From Isosphaera pallida ATCC 43644 (lineage in GTDB: Bacteria > Planctomycetota > Planctomycetia > Isosphaerales > Isosphaeraceae), in the NCBI RefSeq assembly GCF_000186345.1, contig NC_014962.1, positions 4,988,450 through 5,052,449 of the forward strand: a stretch of DNA of 64,000 nucleotides. The letters are read 5' to 3'. Both the position numbers and the translations under genes were made by a program. Position 1 is the first letter of the stretch. The number at the start of each line of letters is the position of its first letter. The notes below the pieces were generated by a model. The model was not told where the DNA came from. It did not search any database and worked only from the letters and a program-made list of their open reading frames with translations. Below are positions 9,182 to 17,594 of the stretch, in pieces.

Positions 9182-9653
9182 AACGAGTCGTTGCCGACGA
9201 TTGAAAGTCGATTTTCAGATCCGACGACCCGCCTTGGGGAATCTCCACGATCAAATTGGTGAGGGTGGGATCCTTGTAAGAGTCGGGGATCCGGCTCGAA
9301 ATCGCTTTGTCCACCTGAAAGCTAGGCAGAATGGTCACCTTGTAGCGCCCTGGTTGTCCCCCTTTGCGACCGTCGGTGGTGCCGAGTTCAAAACGTCCCT
9401 CGGGTCCGGTGGTGGCGATAAGTCCCTCGCCGGTGTTGGGGTCCACCGGCACAAGTTGCAGGGACAGGTTTTCCACCGGCTTGCCGTCGAAGGTGGCCAC
9501 TCCCGAGGCTGGACTAAGCGCGCCGCTCAATCCCAGGCCGCCGCCAGGGCCTCCCGCACCTCCGCACCCAACCATCATCATTCCCAACGCCATCACTAGG
9601 CCAAGCGACCCGCCACGCCACATCGCGCAACTCGAACCAGTCCGTTTCGTCAT
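9171..9653 (-). CDS. Small lipoprotein with carboxypeptidase-regulatory-like fold
   Basis: A 160-residue predicted outer-surface lipoprotein. The start is ATG 9653, with GAGGGGG upstream. A hydrophobic signal ends in the lipobox MMVGC, making Cys30 the lipidated residue. The mature protein begins with a Gly-rich linker, followed by a beta-sandwich-like segment (GVATFDGKPVENLSLQLVPV ... GRFELGTTDGRKGGQPGRYKVTI). That pattern matches the transthyretin/carboxypeptidase-regulatory-like proteins that planctomycetes have in large numbers. Specific function unknown. Its upstream leader is the unusually structured gap at 9.8-10.2 kb. Confidence 0.8.
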   Translation of the reverse strand: MTKRTGSSCAMWRGGSLGLVMALGMMMVGCGGAGGPGGGLGLSGALSPASGVATFDGKPVENLSLQLVPVDPNTGEGLIATTGPEGRFELGTTDGRKGGQPGRYKVTILPSFQVDKAISSRIPDSYKDPTLTNLIVEIPQGGSSDLKIDFQSSATTRSNR

Positions 9654-9924
9654 CGTCCCCCTCGTGAGACTAAACCCAAAAATCATAGGTGGGATCGGAT
9701 TCGAACCGCCCTCCCGGAACGGTTCCCCCGCTCGATGCCACCATAACCTCCAAGACAGCTTGAAGAAAGAGGCCGGTTGGCCCCGCCACCCGCGGAACCG
9801 CGCTGCGGTTCGCTCTCAATACGTTTATATCAAATAATTTGAGAATACCAAGTAACTAGGAACGCGAGAACGGCCTCTCAAAGGAATGTTCTGGTCAATT
9901 GGACGATTGGGAGCGACGCCGCCG

Positions 9925-10156
9925 GTGACTCCTCAACGAATCGGCCAACGTGACCAATTCAGGAGTGTCACTTCCTCTTTTATGTAATTCGCCGGAGAGA
10001 GGAGCCGATTCCCCGGCCTTGAACTATGACCCAATCGGCCGGTGACGGAACCAAAGGAATCGGCTGATTGGCCACGCTGATCAACATGAAGAATGAAGAT
10101 GGTGAGTTCGATGCCAACAGCGGCGACCTGAAGATGGTTCCCCAATTGGAACCATC
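9925..10156. ncRNA. Candidate structured non-coding element (strand unknown)
   Basis: Three stem-loops lie in a 600-base gene-free gap. The first (9925-9971) pairs GTGACTCCT with AGGA-GT-GTCAC, leaving a 2-base bulge. The second (10003-10065) has a 10-bp outer stem AGCCGATTCC/GGAATCGGCT continuing on one side into a 6-bp CCGGCC/GGCCGG inner stem. The third (10133-10156) is a perfect 9-bp stem GATGGTTCC/GGAACCATC with a 6-base loop. AATCGGCC-like octamers recur five times in both orientations (9939, 10003, 10033, 10058, 10066). Possible explanations are an independent RNA, a long 5' leader of the lipoprotein gene, or the DUF1552 3' end. An AT-rich island (about 9822-9870) flanks it. Only sequence pairing supports this call. 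Confidence 0.35.
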
Positions 10157-10250
10157 TCCAGGCCGTGCATGGTTGAGTGGGCCAGCGTAGCCCAACACGT
10201 CATCGGCTCGGCGTTGCGGACAGCTGAACCCAGTTTTAGGTTCGGTTGGA

Positions 10251-11567
10251 TCAGCTCAGGGCCAACGGGCCGTCTTTGCAGTAGTCGGGATTGCCGAATT
10301 CCTTGAGGTCATGGCCCATGCCTTGAGCCAGCGAAAGCAGCAGCCGGTTGTGGGGCACTTTGGGGAACTTGAGCGACCGGCCCATGCCAAACCCCAGACC
10401 GTTGCCGACCAAAACAAACGGAATGTTGTCCAGGGTATGCGAATTGCCCTTGCCCAGTTCGTTGGTCCAGACGATCAGAGTGTGGTCCAACATGCTACCG
10501 ACTCCGCCGGGCTCGGGGGTCTCGGCGAGACGTTGGGCCAGGTAGGCCAGTTGTTCGCAATACCAGTGGTTGATCCGAGTCAGTTTTTCCTGGACCGCGT
10601 CGTTGCTGTCCGGCTCGTGCGAAAGCTCGTGGTGCCCTTCGTCCACGCCGAGCCAGCGCATCTTGGCGTTGCCCACCGAGTTGGTGTATTGCAGGGTGGC
10701 AACCCGCATGAAGTCGGCGGCGAAGGCTTGCACCATCAGGTCGATCTGGGCCTTGCTGATGCGGGGCAGGTTGTCGTTTTCCTCTTTGAGACCCGGCTCG
10801 AGCTGGGGAACCGGGTGATCCAGCTCCGCGCTCCGGGTTTCGGTCAGTTCGCGCTCCATGTCGCGGACGAAGGCCGCGTGTTCCTCCAGCAGGCGGCGAT
10901 CCTCGACGGAAACGGCGTCGCGGACTTTGTGCAGATCGGCAACCACGTCGTCCAGCACGCTCTTGAGGTGGCCGCGGTCCTTGGCACGACCGTAGAGTTT
11001 AGTGAACATCTGATAAGGATCGTCAATGGGCGTGACCGGCTTGTTGGGACCGGCGTACACCATGCGGGTCCAGGTGTCGGCTCGTTCGGGCACGAGGACG
11101 CCGAATTCCAGCGAGCCGAACCGGGTTTTGGTTTCAGGACGGCTTTGGAGAAAGTTCTTGATTTCCTGGTCGATCGAGATTCCTTTGGCCCAACCGGCCG
11201 GGGTGTGCGAACCACCTTGGATGTTGCCCGGAAACAGTTCGATGCCGGTCAATAGACAGCCCATGCCTCGCATGTGGTTGTCGCCGTCGCCTCGGATCTT
11301 GTCGCAGACCCCGTGCAGGATCAACGTCCGATCCTTGAATGGAGCCAGGGGAGTCAGGCTCTCTTTGAGGGTGAACTCCGATCCCTCCTCGTCAGGCCAG
11401 AAGGTCTTGGGCACGATGCCGTTGGGGCTGAACATGACCACGAGCCGCTTTTTGCGTTCGAGCTGGTTGGCGAAGCCCAGGCTGGGCAGGTTGAGCAGGA
11501 ACGGCGTCACCGCCGCGCTGAGGCCCAGGCGACGGAGGAACTCGCGGCGAGATCGGGGGGAGGTCAC
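10251..11567 (-). CDS. Tat-exported DUF1552 protein
   Basis: A 438-residue DUF1552 protein. It starts with GTG at 11567, preceded by GGAG about 10 bases upstream. The N-terminus [21 protein letters not shown] is a twin-arginine signal. Family features include [40 protein letters not shown] and the C-terminal [14 protein letters not shown] segment, which places it in the alkaline-phosphatase-like/DUF1501 superfamily. In planctomycetes DUF1552 genes typically sit next to DUF1592/DUF1588 cytochrome-like genes, as here (next gene upstream, same strand, gap about 280 bases). Both products are probably periplasmic partners; the reaction is not established. Confidence 0.92.
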   Translation of the reverse strand: MTSPRSRREFLRRLGLSAAVTPFLLNLPSLGFANQLERKKRLVVMFSPNGIVPKTFWPDEEGSEFTLKESLTPLAPFKDRTLILHGVCDKIRGDGDNHMRGMGCLLTGIELFPGNIQGGSHTPAGWAKGISIDQEIKNFLQSRPETKTRFGSLEFGVLVPERADTWTRMVYAGPNKPVTPIDDPYQMFTKLYGRAKDRGHLKSVLDDVVADLHKVRDAVSVEDRRLLEEHAAFVRDMERELTETRSAELDHPVPQLEPGLKEENDNLPRISKAQIDLMVQAFAADFMRVATLQYTNSVGNAKMRWLGVDEGHHELSHEPDSNDAVQEKLTRINHWYCEQLAYLAQRLAETPEPGGVGSMLDHTLIVWTNELGKGNSHTLDNIPFVLVGNGLGFGMGRSLKFPKVPHNRLLLSLAQGMGHDLKEFGNPDYCKDGPLALS

Positions 11568-11848
11568 GACGGAGATCTCCTAATGAAATGACTTATTCCA
11601 GTGGGGGGAGGGGAGGCGAGCCGCTCGGACGCAAGCGTGACGATCCGAAGCGGTGCGAGTAAGAAGCGCGACGAGCGCGGGACAGGGGGGAGAATCGGAC
11701 GAACACGTTCGGTCTGGAAGATTCGACGCTCATTTCGAGCCGAATGTTCCTCAAAATTTGAACAGCGTCAATTGCGTGCCGCCGGGCCAGGGTCGGTTTG
11801 GAGACCTTGCGACGTGGCGGAGGGTCAACCCCGTTGTGATCGCCGGGG

Positions 11849-14254
11849 TCATTCGGGGGTCGGCTGGGGGGGGGCGGCGAAGGCGGCGACCAGGGCAATC
11901 TCGGTTAGCAGATCGCGGATGCGGAACCCGCCCTCGACGAAGGTTCGTCTCAGGTCGGCAGAGGTTGAGGGGCCAAACGCCTGAATCGGCTGCTTGACCA
12001 GATAGTGAAACAGCTGTTCGACGAAGGCGCGATGCGCTTCGGGACTTTGAGCAAGGAAGGCGGCCAACGACCGCGCGCCTTGAAAGGTCACCAAGTCGCC
12101 CGAGCGGGTCAGGTAAGAGCCCGAGTCGTCAATGGGTTTGCCGTGGTCTTCGGTTCGGAGTCGTCCCACCGCGTCGAACTTCTCCAGGGGAAAGCCTAGG
12201 TTGTTGATCAAGCCGTGGCAGTTCATGCACGAGGAGGGGCTAGTTTGGAGAACGACTCGCTCGCGGGTGGTCAAGTCGGGGTGGAGGTCGGGGGCCAGGG
12301 GGGCGACCGCTTCGGGCGGCGGCTTGAGCGACCGTCCCAGAAGACTCCGCGAGACGAATACACCCCGATGGATTGGCGAACTAGTCGAGTGATAGGCGAA
12401 GCCCGCCAGCAGCAAGGGATGGGTCAACACCCCGGCTCGCTCGCCGGGGTCGAGTTCGTAGGGTCGGAAGTCGGCGGTGGCAGCCTCACCCTCGCCGGGT
12501 TCTAGGCCGTAGAACCGAGCCAGTCGCGCGTTGAGCGGCACTGTCTCGGCCAAAAGCAACCGGCGGTAGTCGGACGTCTCGCTCCAGATGATCTCGTCGA
12601 GCATCAGGTCGAGCGAGGTCTTGAGGTCGGACACCAACGCCGGGTCGAAGTCGGGGAACTGACTCGAATCTTTAGAGAGGTCGTGCAGATGATCGACTCG
12701 CAACCACTGGTGCAAAAACTCGCGGACCTTCACCTTGGCGCGGGGGTCGTCGAGCATCCGGCGGGCCTGTGCCTGGATTTGGTCGGGTTCGCGGAGTTGA
12801 CCGCGGGCGGCCGCCTCAAGCAAGTCCTCGTCGGGGATCGAGTCCCAAAGGGTGAACGAGAGCCGAGCCGCCACGTCGTAGTCGTCGCGGGGGCGGACGT
12901 CTCCGGGCGCGTTGGGGACCGGGTCGGCCACTTCGCGGTAGAGGAACCGGGGCGATTTGAGGATCAGCAGCAGCGCTCGTTTGAGACCCGCCTCGGGGTC
13001 GTCGGTGGTCTCGAACCAGCGATCGACGAAGAACCGCCGTTGGCTGTCGGTGAGGGGACGGCGGAAGGCGCGTTCGGCGAAGGTGGCGCAGAAGGACCGA
13101 ATCGCCTTGAGCTTGGTTTGGGCGTCGTCCTGCTCCTTGAACTTGGCCAGACGAGGCAAATTGGCCGCGACGTACCCGGCGATCTCTAGGGCCGCTTCGG
13201 TAGTGGCCTCGTGCCACTCGCGGGAAATAGCAGTACCGCGTTCGTAACCGGCGCTGCGGTCATCGGGGGGGAACGGAGTCGTTAGAGCGAACGCTGGCGG
13301 GCTCCATTCGGGACGCAATACACGGGCTGGAATCAGCTCTTCGACCCCGCCGGGCGGCTTCCATTTCAGCGCCAGGGCAGCCTTTGTGTCCTTCTCGCCC
13401 TTGAACCATTCCAAACGGATTCCATAACGCCGTCCGGCCACCATCTGGACTTCGGCTTCGTATTTCGTGTCGTCGCCGGACTTGACCCAGGCGTCAATCA
13501 GAGGGGTTCGGTTCTCCTCGTTGAACCAGAGTCGCGCGCCATTGTCGGCCTGGAGGATCAGGTCGTAGCGTCCGGTTTGGGGCGCGACGATCGAGCCTCG
13601 CCACTTGATGGCGAATGCCTTGGGGGGAATAAGTTCGGGGTCGGGGCTGCCTTGGCCGTCGTAGCGGAACTGGACGCTGGGATCGACCCGTTCGATCTTG
13701 CGATCCTGGTGGCGGAACTGCTGGGAGGCGTAGTATTCGGCGGCCAGCCCGTTGGGCAGGTCAGGCTTGCGTTCGGGGCCGGAGTTGAACGAGGCGATCA
13801 AGTCGGCGGCCACATTTTGATATTGCCGCACCGTTAGCCGCGCTAGTTCGATCCGGGCCGCTTGGCGCTGGGCGCGGGCCTCGTCGGAATAGAACGAGTC
13901 GTAGACGTAACGGGCGACCTTGCGGGCCTCTTCACCGACGATCGTGTGAGGATCGGCCTTGGGCATCGTCTGCTCAATGAGCCGTTCCAGATCGGCTAGG
14001 GGGCGATCCCCTTCCAAAGGCCAGGAGTCTTCAAGGTCGCCACCCTCACCCATCTCGCCGTGACAGGAGGCGCAATGCTTGAAGTAAATCTGTTCGCCAG
14101 TAAGATCGTTGGCGTTTGGGGATGTCGCCCCAGACGAAGTGATCGTCAACCCCCAAACTAAACTTCCCACCACGAAGCCGATCATAGAGCGACTTCCAAA
14201 CCAACATCGGCGGAGGGGAAGGCAGACTGGGACAACGAACGGACACGGAGTCAT
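11849..14254 (-). CDS. Exported c-type cytochrome PA14/DUF1592-DUF1588 protein
   Basis: An 801-residue exported multidomain protein. A cytochrome c heme-binding CASCH (residues 61-65) follows the signal segment. A PA14-like domain comes next (about 165-320; GLAAEYYASQQF ... GRYDLILQADNGARLWF). The DUF1587/1595/1592/1588/1585 suite occupies the rest, including LSFTLWDSIPDEDLL and a second CMNCH in TSPSSCMNCHGLINNLGFPLEKFDAVG. ATG 14254 has an AGGAG 10 bases upstream; ATG 14185 would give a shorter signal peptide. Two CxxCH sites suggest a diheme protein. The family is abundant in planctomycetes and probably works with the adjacent DUF1552 protein. Substrate unknown. Confidence 0.93.
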   Translation of the reverse strand: MTPCPFVVPVCLPLRRCWFGSRSMIGFVVGSLVWGLTITSSGATSPNANDLTGEQIYFKHCASCHGEMGEGGDLEDSWPLEGDRPLADLERLIEQTMPKADPHTIVGEEARKVARYVYDSFYSDEARAQRQAARIELARLTVRQYQNVAADLIASFNSGPERKPDLPNGLAAEYYASQQFRHQDRKIERVDPSVQFRYDGQGSPDPELIPPKAFAIKWRGSIVAPQTGRYDLILQADNGARLWFNEENRTPLIDAWVKSGDDTKYEAEVQMVAGRRYGIRLEWFKGEKDTKAALALKWKPPGGVEELIPARVLRPEWSPPAFALTTPFPPDDRSAGYERGTAISREWHEATTEAALEIAGYVAANLPRLAKFKEQDDAQTKLKAIRSFCATFAERAFRRPLTDSQRRFFVDRWFETTDDPEAGLKRALLLILKSPRFLYREVADPVPNAPGDVRPRDDYDVAARLSFTLWDSIPDEDLLEAAARGQLREPDQIQAQARRMLDDPRAKVKVREFLHQWLRVDHLHDLSKDSSQFPDFDPALVSDLKTSLDLMLDEIIWSETSDYRRLLLAETVPLNARLARFYGLEPGEGEAATADFRPYELDPGERAGVLTHPLLLAGFAYHSTSSPIHRGVFVSRSLLGRSLKPPPEAVAPLAPDLHPDLTTRERVVLQTSPSSCMNCHGLINNLGFPLEKFDAVGRLRTEDHGKPIDDSGSYLTRSGDLVTFQGARSLAAFLAQSPEAHRAFVEQLFHYLVKQPIQAFGPSTSADLRRTFVEGGFRIRDLLTEIALVAAFAAPPQPTPE

Positions 14255-14435
14255 GGGGAGGGGACTCCTCTTGGCCGGGGCCGTCTCCGTCGAGGCGGGG
14301 AGAGACGCGGGGCCGACCTGGAATGCGGGGGGGAATGGAACGAACGATGGAGGAAACCCAGGGCGTCGTCCGCGTGGGGTAGGTCAATGTGGGCCACTGT
14401 GCCCACCACTCAATTCAATTCAATTTGGTGTCAGG

Positions 14436-14465
14436 GCTATACTTATTCTACTTTCGGCGAGTCAA
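14436..14465 (-). promoter_or_regulatory. Candidate sigma70-type promoter for the DUF1592 gene
   Basis: On the minus strand TTGACT is followed after 18 bases by TATAGC, about 180 bases upstream of the start at 14254. A GTGGGC/GCCCAC hairpin (14389-14406) would lie in the leader. Confidence 0.38.
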
Positions 14466-14523
14466 CTGCGATTGTCAAGAGAATGCGCATCGGATTCGCG
14501 GATTGAAGAACAAAGCGTACCAA

Positions 14524-14567
14524 AACGCCCCCTCGACGACCACGCGCTCTTGATTCACCGGGGCGTT
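14524..14567 (+). promoter_or_regulatory. Inverted repeat in the rpmF leader region
   Basis: AACGCCCC and GGGGCGTT form a perfect 8-bp stem with a 28-base loop, about 140 bases before rpmF. A second palindrome (GCGCGC-A-GCGCGC, 14680-14692) ends just before the rpmF ribosome-binding site AGGAG. Either could take part in autoregulation of the ribosomal protein. This is inference from position only. Confidence 0.3.
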
Positions 14568-14707
14568 GTCATTAAGCTAATTCGCTTCGCGGAGTCGTTC
14601 TGAAGACACGACGCTCCGTTTGGTGGGTGGATTTCATTTCGTGATGAATCCTTGCGTCAACCGATTCGTTTTTCCGTTCGCGCGCAGCGCGCCCAGGAGC
14701 TTCCGGC

Positions 14708-14908
14708 GTGGCCGTTCCGAAACGAAGGAAGTCGATTTCCCGTAAAGGAACCCGACGAAGTCACGACTTCCTCACTGTTCCCGCCCTGACCATTTGCCCT
14801 CAATGCAAGCTCGCCGTCCCGCCTCACAAGGTATGCCATCTCGTTGAGGAGTGCGGCAATATCCAACGAAGCAAGCCACACGATCCTCAGAAGAAGGTGG
14901 ACGTTTAA
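14708..14908 (+). CDS. rpmF: Large-subunit ribosomal protein bL32
   Basis: A 66-residue ribosomal protein bL32 of the 50S subunit. It starts at GTG 14708 after AGGAG with 8-base spacing. The N-terminus MAVPKRRKSISRKGTRRSH is diagnostic. The zinc-ribbon region reads CPQC ... HKVCHLVEECGN: the first CxxC pair is canonical, while the second pair has five residues between the cysteines instead of two. A 3-residue insertion or lineage variation of the knuckle is implied. It is followed in the same direction by rpmB. Confidence 0.95.
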   Translation: MAVPKRRKSISRKGTRRSHDFLTVPALTICPQCKLAVPPHKVCHLVEECGNIQRSKPHDPQKKVDV

Positions 14909-15218
14909 CGCCAGGCCTCGGAGGAATCGACTGACTCAGCGCGATGCGTCTCCGCTCCACTTCCACCTCATTCGTTCCCGGCTCGGCGTGGGTTGTTAGC
15001 GGTGTCTTCGCCTCCCGCTCCTCTTTTCCCAACGCCCCGACGTGTGGCAATGGTCTCCTCTCAGATCGACGCAACGTCGGTTCGACGAGTCCCTTAGGTC
15101 CGATCAATCGCCGTGTCGGTACGCATGTTGGAGCGGTCGATTCGCACCCCTGACGCTTGCGAAGAGGAGTGCGATTCCTGTTATCGTCTTATGATTTTCG
15201 TCGCTGGGGAGATTGACC
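14909..15218. other. rpmF-rpmB intergenic region
   Basis: About 310 bases with no recognised gene or strong hairpin. rpmB probably has its own promoter here, but no convincing -10/-35 pair stands out. Confidence 0.5.
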
Positions 15219-15539
15219 ATGCCTCGTGTTTGCCAAGTCAGCGGCAAGAAGACCAGTTTTGGAAACCATGTCACGACCCGCGGCAAAGCCAAGTATCTGG
15301 GCGGAGTTGGGATCAAGACCACCGGGGTCAGTCGTCGGACGTTCCGGCCCAACCTGCAAAAAATTCGGGTTTGGCTGCCCAACGGTCAGATGCGAACCAT
15401 TCGGGTGGCCACCTCGGTTATCCGAAACGGCGTCTTGACCCTTGAGGTGGATGGGAAAATGCAAACCTTCCCGCTCATCAAGGCGAGCCGCGGCAGCGCT
15501 GCGGCGAAAGCCGCTCGGGGCAACCTCTACCCGATCTGA
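15219..15539 (+). CDS. rpmB: Large-subunit ribosomal protein bL28
   Basis: A 106-residue ribosomal protein bL28. ATG 15219 was chosen because GGGGAGA precedes it at proper spacing and the protein starts with the family's MPRVCQVSGKK. Further landmarks are GNHVTTRGKAKY, RTFRPNLQKIRVWLPNGQ and the VATSVIRNGVL segment. The usual zinc-binding cysteine pairs are reduced to a single Cys near the N-terminus, as in C-minus forms. The C-terminal tail (KASRGSAAAKAARGN) is rich in Ala and basic residues, and longer than in many bacteria. Confidence 0.96.
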   Translation: MPRVCQVSGKKTSFGNHVTTRGKAKYLGGVGIKTTGVSRRTFRPNLQKIRVWLPNGQMRTIRVATSVIRNGVLTLEVDGKMQTFPLIKASRGSAAAKAARGNLYPI

Positions 15540-16082
15540 TTGATCGTTTTAGCGCGGAAACGGGGTTGCGGTTCGGGTTGGCTTGTCCGCGCGACCGCGC
15601 CTCGCTCGATGCGATGCGATCCGATCGACAGTCCCGACATCGACTCCAACTGCGAAGTCCGCCATCACTTCACCGGGTTAGCACGCGCCGGCTTCGTAGT
15701 CCTACCGCGGCGGGGTTGGCGCGGGTTGAGTTGAGTTTCACTCAGCCCTCCACCTGCTTGGGTCGAGCCGATCCACCAGCGTTCTGGTTTCCGGGTTCTC
15801 GACGCGCTGTGATCTCTTGTCGAAGAGAAGCCCGAACCTTCGCCAACAGACCGGGGGATCGCATCAAAGCGAATCCAACGAGAACTACGACGGGGCGGCT
15901 CGAGTTTCGACCATGTCGAACCCGAGTCACCCCGAAGCTGGTTTTGCGAGAGGATCGCCAAGCAGGAAAGCTATCAGACCTAGCCGGATTGGGGATTGAG
16001 CAGAAGCCCTCGTTCCATTCCACCCTCCACTCAACCCCCGGCGATTAGATGACGACGTGACACTTGCAAGTGCGAGGAAACC
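15540..16082. other. Convergent intergenic region with hairpins
   Basis: About 540 bases between rpmB and the minus-strand secreted protein. It contains a 9-bp stem (GGGTTGAGT/ACTCAGCCC with one G-U pair, 15723-15748) and the 12-bp palindrome CACTTGCAAGTG (16061-16072) next to the downstream gene's stop. These may serve 3'-end formation on either strand. No real gene is supported. Confidence 0.45.
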
Positions 16083-17189
16083 TTAGTTAGGCCGACGAAT
16101 CCGCGAGGAGACTTTCTTGGGAGCCTCTTCAACCGGAGCCGGTTCGTCGGCTTCGGCGGCGGCCGGCTTGGCATCCTGACCTTCGCGGGCGTTGCGTTCG
16201 GCCACGTCCACCACCGAGCGCAGAGTCAACTTACTCATGTCGAACGGAGCGCCTTGAAGCCGTTCCCACGACTTTTTCTGGTTGCGGTTAAGGACCTTCA
16301 GGATGGCAGCGTTGATTTCCTCGCGGGTCTTTTCAACCTCGCTCATCGCCTTTTCCAACTCGGGACGGGCCTTCTCGAATTCCTGACGGAAGACATTGCC
16401 ACGTTCCTCGCGGTCAAGGTCGCGGACCCGGTCACCGATCGCCTTCATTTGCTCCATTCGGGTCTTCATTTGCGCCTCCATCGCCGAACGTTCGCGGGTG
16501 CGGCCGGTTTCGACGATTTGGCGGATATTCATTTGTTGAGGCGGCAGTAGGCCCACGGCGCGGGCCACGTCGTCGCGGACGAGAGCGGGGGGACCTTGGC
16601 GTTGGATGGCGATCTGTTCTAGACGCCGCACTTGGTCCTTGGTGAGGATCGAGCGAAGAATTTTCTCGGATTCCTGGCGGAACTGCTGCATCTGGGCGCG
16701 CCCTTGCTCCATCATGGCCCGCCAGGCTTCGGGGCCGCCCGCCGCGCCACCTTGCTCGCGCATTTGACGCATCCGTTCGGTCATCATGTCGCGTTGACGC
16801 TGATTGACATCCTTGCTGGCTTCTTCCCACTTCTTTTGCTGCTCGTCGGTGAACTTGATTTCCTCGCGGACTGCTGGATAGCGGATCAGATCGGCCAACG
16901 AGATGGGTTCGAACGGGTTGCGTAGCGCCCGGTCGCCCATGTTCATCATCCAGTTGCGGGCCGCTCGATCGCCGCCGGGGCCACCGAACATCCCGCCAAA
17001 ATCACCCATGCCGCCGGGGCCACGATCGCCGCCTCGGAACCCACCGAAGTCGCCCCGACCGCCACGCATTCCCTCTCGGTCGCCACGCTCGCCACGGGGA
17101 GGTTGAGCCAGCACCGTAGACAGTGTCAACATCGTGGCCGCCACCAGCGCGACGGCCTGAATCCAACGCGAAATCCCATACCGTTTCAT
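16083..17189 (-). CDS. Secreted Gly/Arg-rich protein with LTxxQ-like helices
   Basis: A 368-residue exported protein. The start is ATG 17189 (MKRYGISRW), with GGGAG upstream, followed by a signal peptide ending near VLAQPP. A Gly/Arg/Asp-rich low-complexity stretch (about residues 30-75) comes next. The rest is charged alpha-helix: FTDEQQKKWEEASKDVNQRQ, ILTKDQVRRLEQIAIQRQG, and a Glu/Lys/Arg-rich coiled-coil-like C-terminal half. The LTKDQ/FTDEQ elements resemble the LTxxQ repeats of Spy/CpxP periplasmic chaperones. That relation is an inference, not an assignment. Many planctomycete paralogs have this layout. It appears monocistronic. Confidence 0.72.
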   Translation of the reverse strand: MKRYGISRWIQAVALVAATMLTLSTVLAQPPRGERGDREGMRGGRGDFGGFRGGDRGPGGMGDFGGMFGGPGGDRAARNWMMNMGDRALRNPFEPISLADLIRYPAVREEIKFTDEQQKKWEEASKDVNQRQRDMMTERMRQMREQGGAAGGPEAWRAMMEQGRAQMQQFRQESEKILRSILTKDQVRRLEQIAIQRQGPPALVRDDVARAVGLLPPQQMNIRQIVETGRTRERSAMEAQMKTRMEQMKAIGDRVRDLDREERGNVFRQEFEKARPELEKAMSEVEKTREEINAAILKVLNRNQKKSWERLQGAPFDMSKLTLRSVVDVAERNAREGQDAKPAAAEADEPAPVEEAPKKVSSRIRRPN

Positions 17190-17463
17190 CTTGAGAAGGC
17201 TCCCGAACCAGAACACCGAACCCGGATGGCAACGCCACCCGCATCGGAAGACCGAACCCTTGAGGCAAGTAAGTGCGAGACGGAGAAAACCGATGGGGCC
17301 AACTCGAACCGATTTCGGGTGGAAAGAAGACTGGTTGGCGGAACCATTCGGTGGGAGGAAGGGACTTCCTAATCATACCAAGCGTCAAGGGAACCCGGGA
17401 CGTCCCTGAAAATTCCACCTCCCAATCATTTAATCCAGCATTCCGCGTGCCACCACGTTGGAA

Positions 17464-17487
17464 AACACCCCCTCATGCTTGGGTGTT
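17464..17487 (-). terminator. Candidate terminator of the beta-helix gene
   Basis: AACACCC and GGGTGTT form a perfect 7-bp stem with a 10-base loop, about 110 bases after the stop at 17595. On the minus strand it is followed by TTCC, a short U-tract. The rest of the 17190-17594 gap shows only one more small hairpin (AGGAAG/CTTCCT, 17356-17370). Confidence 0.45.
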
Positions 17488-17594
17488 GTCTAATGGTAAT
17501 GGTGAGGCCGTCTCGGTCCTTTCCGCCATCGATGCCCGTTTCCGATGGAATGAACCAAGCCGAGCGGGATCCTTTTGCGAGGAGAGTCGGACGG

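Noticed and set aside
9690-9760. tRNA-like T-arm (GGTTCGAATCC-type) on the minus strand
   Set aside because: The T-stem has a mismatch. The only acceptor pairing found (GTGGCAT/ATCCCAC) encloses about 54 bases and overlaps the T-stem. No anticodon arm can be drawn. It lies in the lipoprotein leader.
10251-14254. Possible phage or mobile island around the DUF1552/DUF1592 pair
   Set aside because: No integrase, transposase, terminal repeats or composition break. The pair is standard planctomycete content.
15566-16048. 160-codon plus-strand frame in the rpmB/secreted-protein gap
   Set aside because: Arg/Ser-rich translation without family features or ribosome-binding site, and it is interrupted by hairpins suited to 3' ends.
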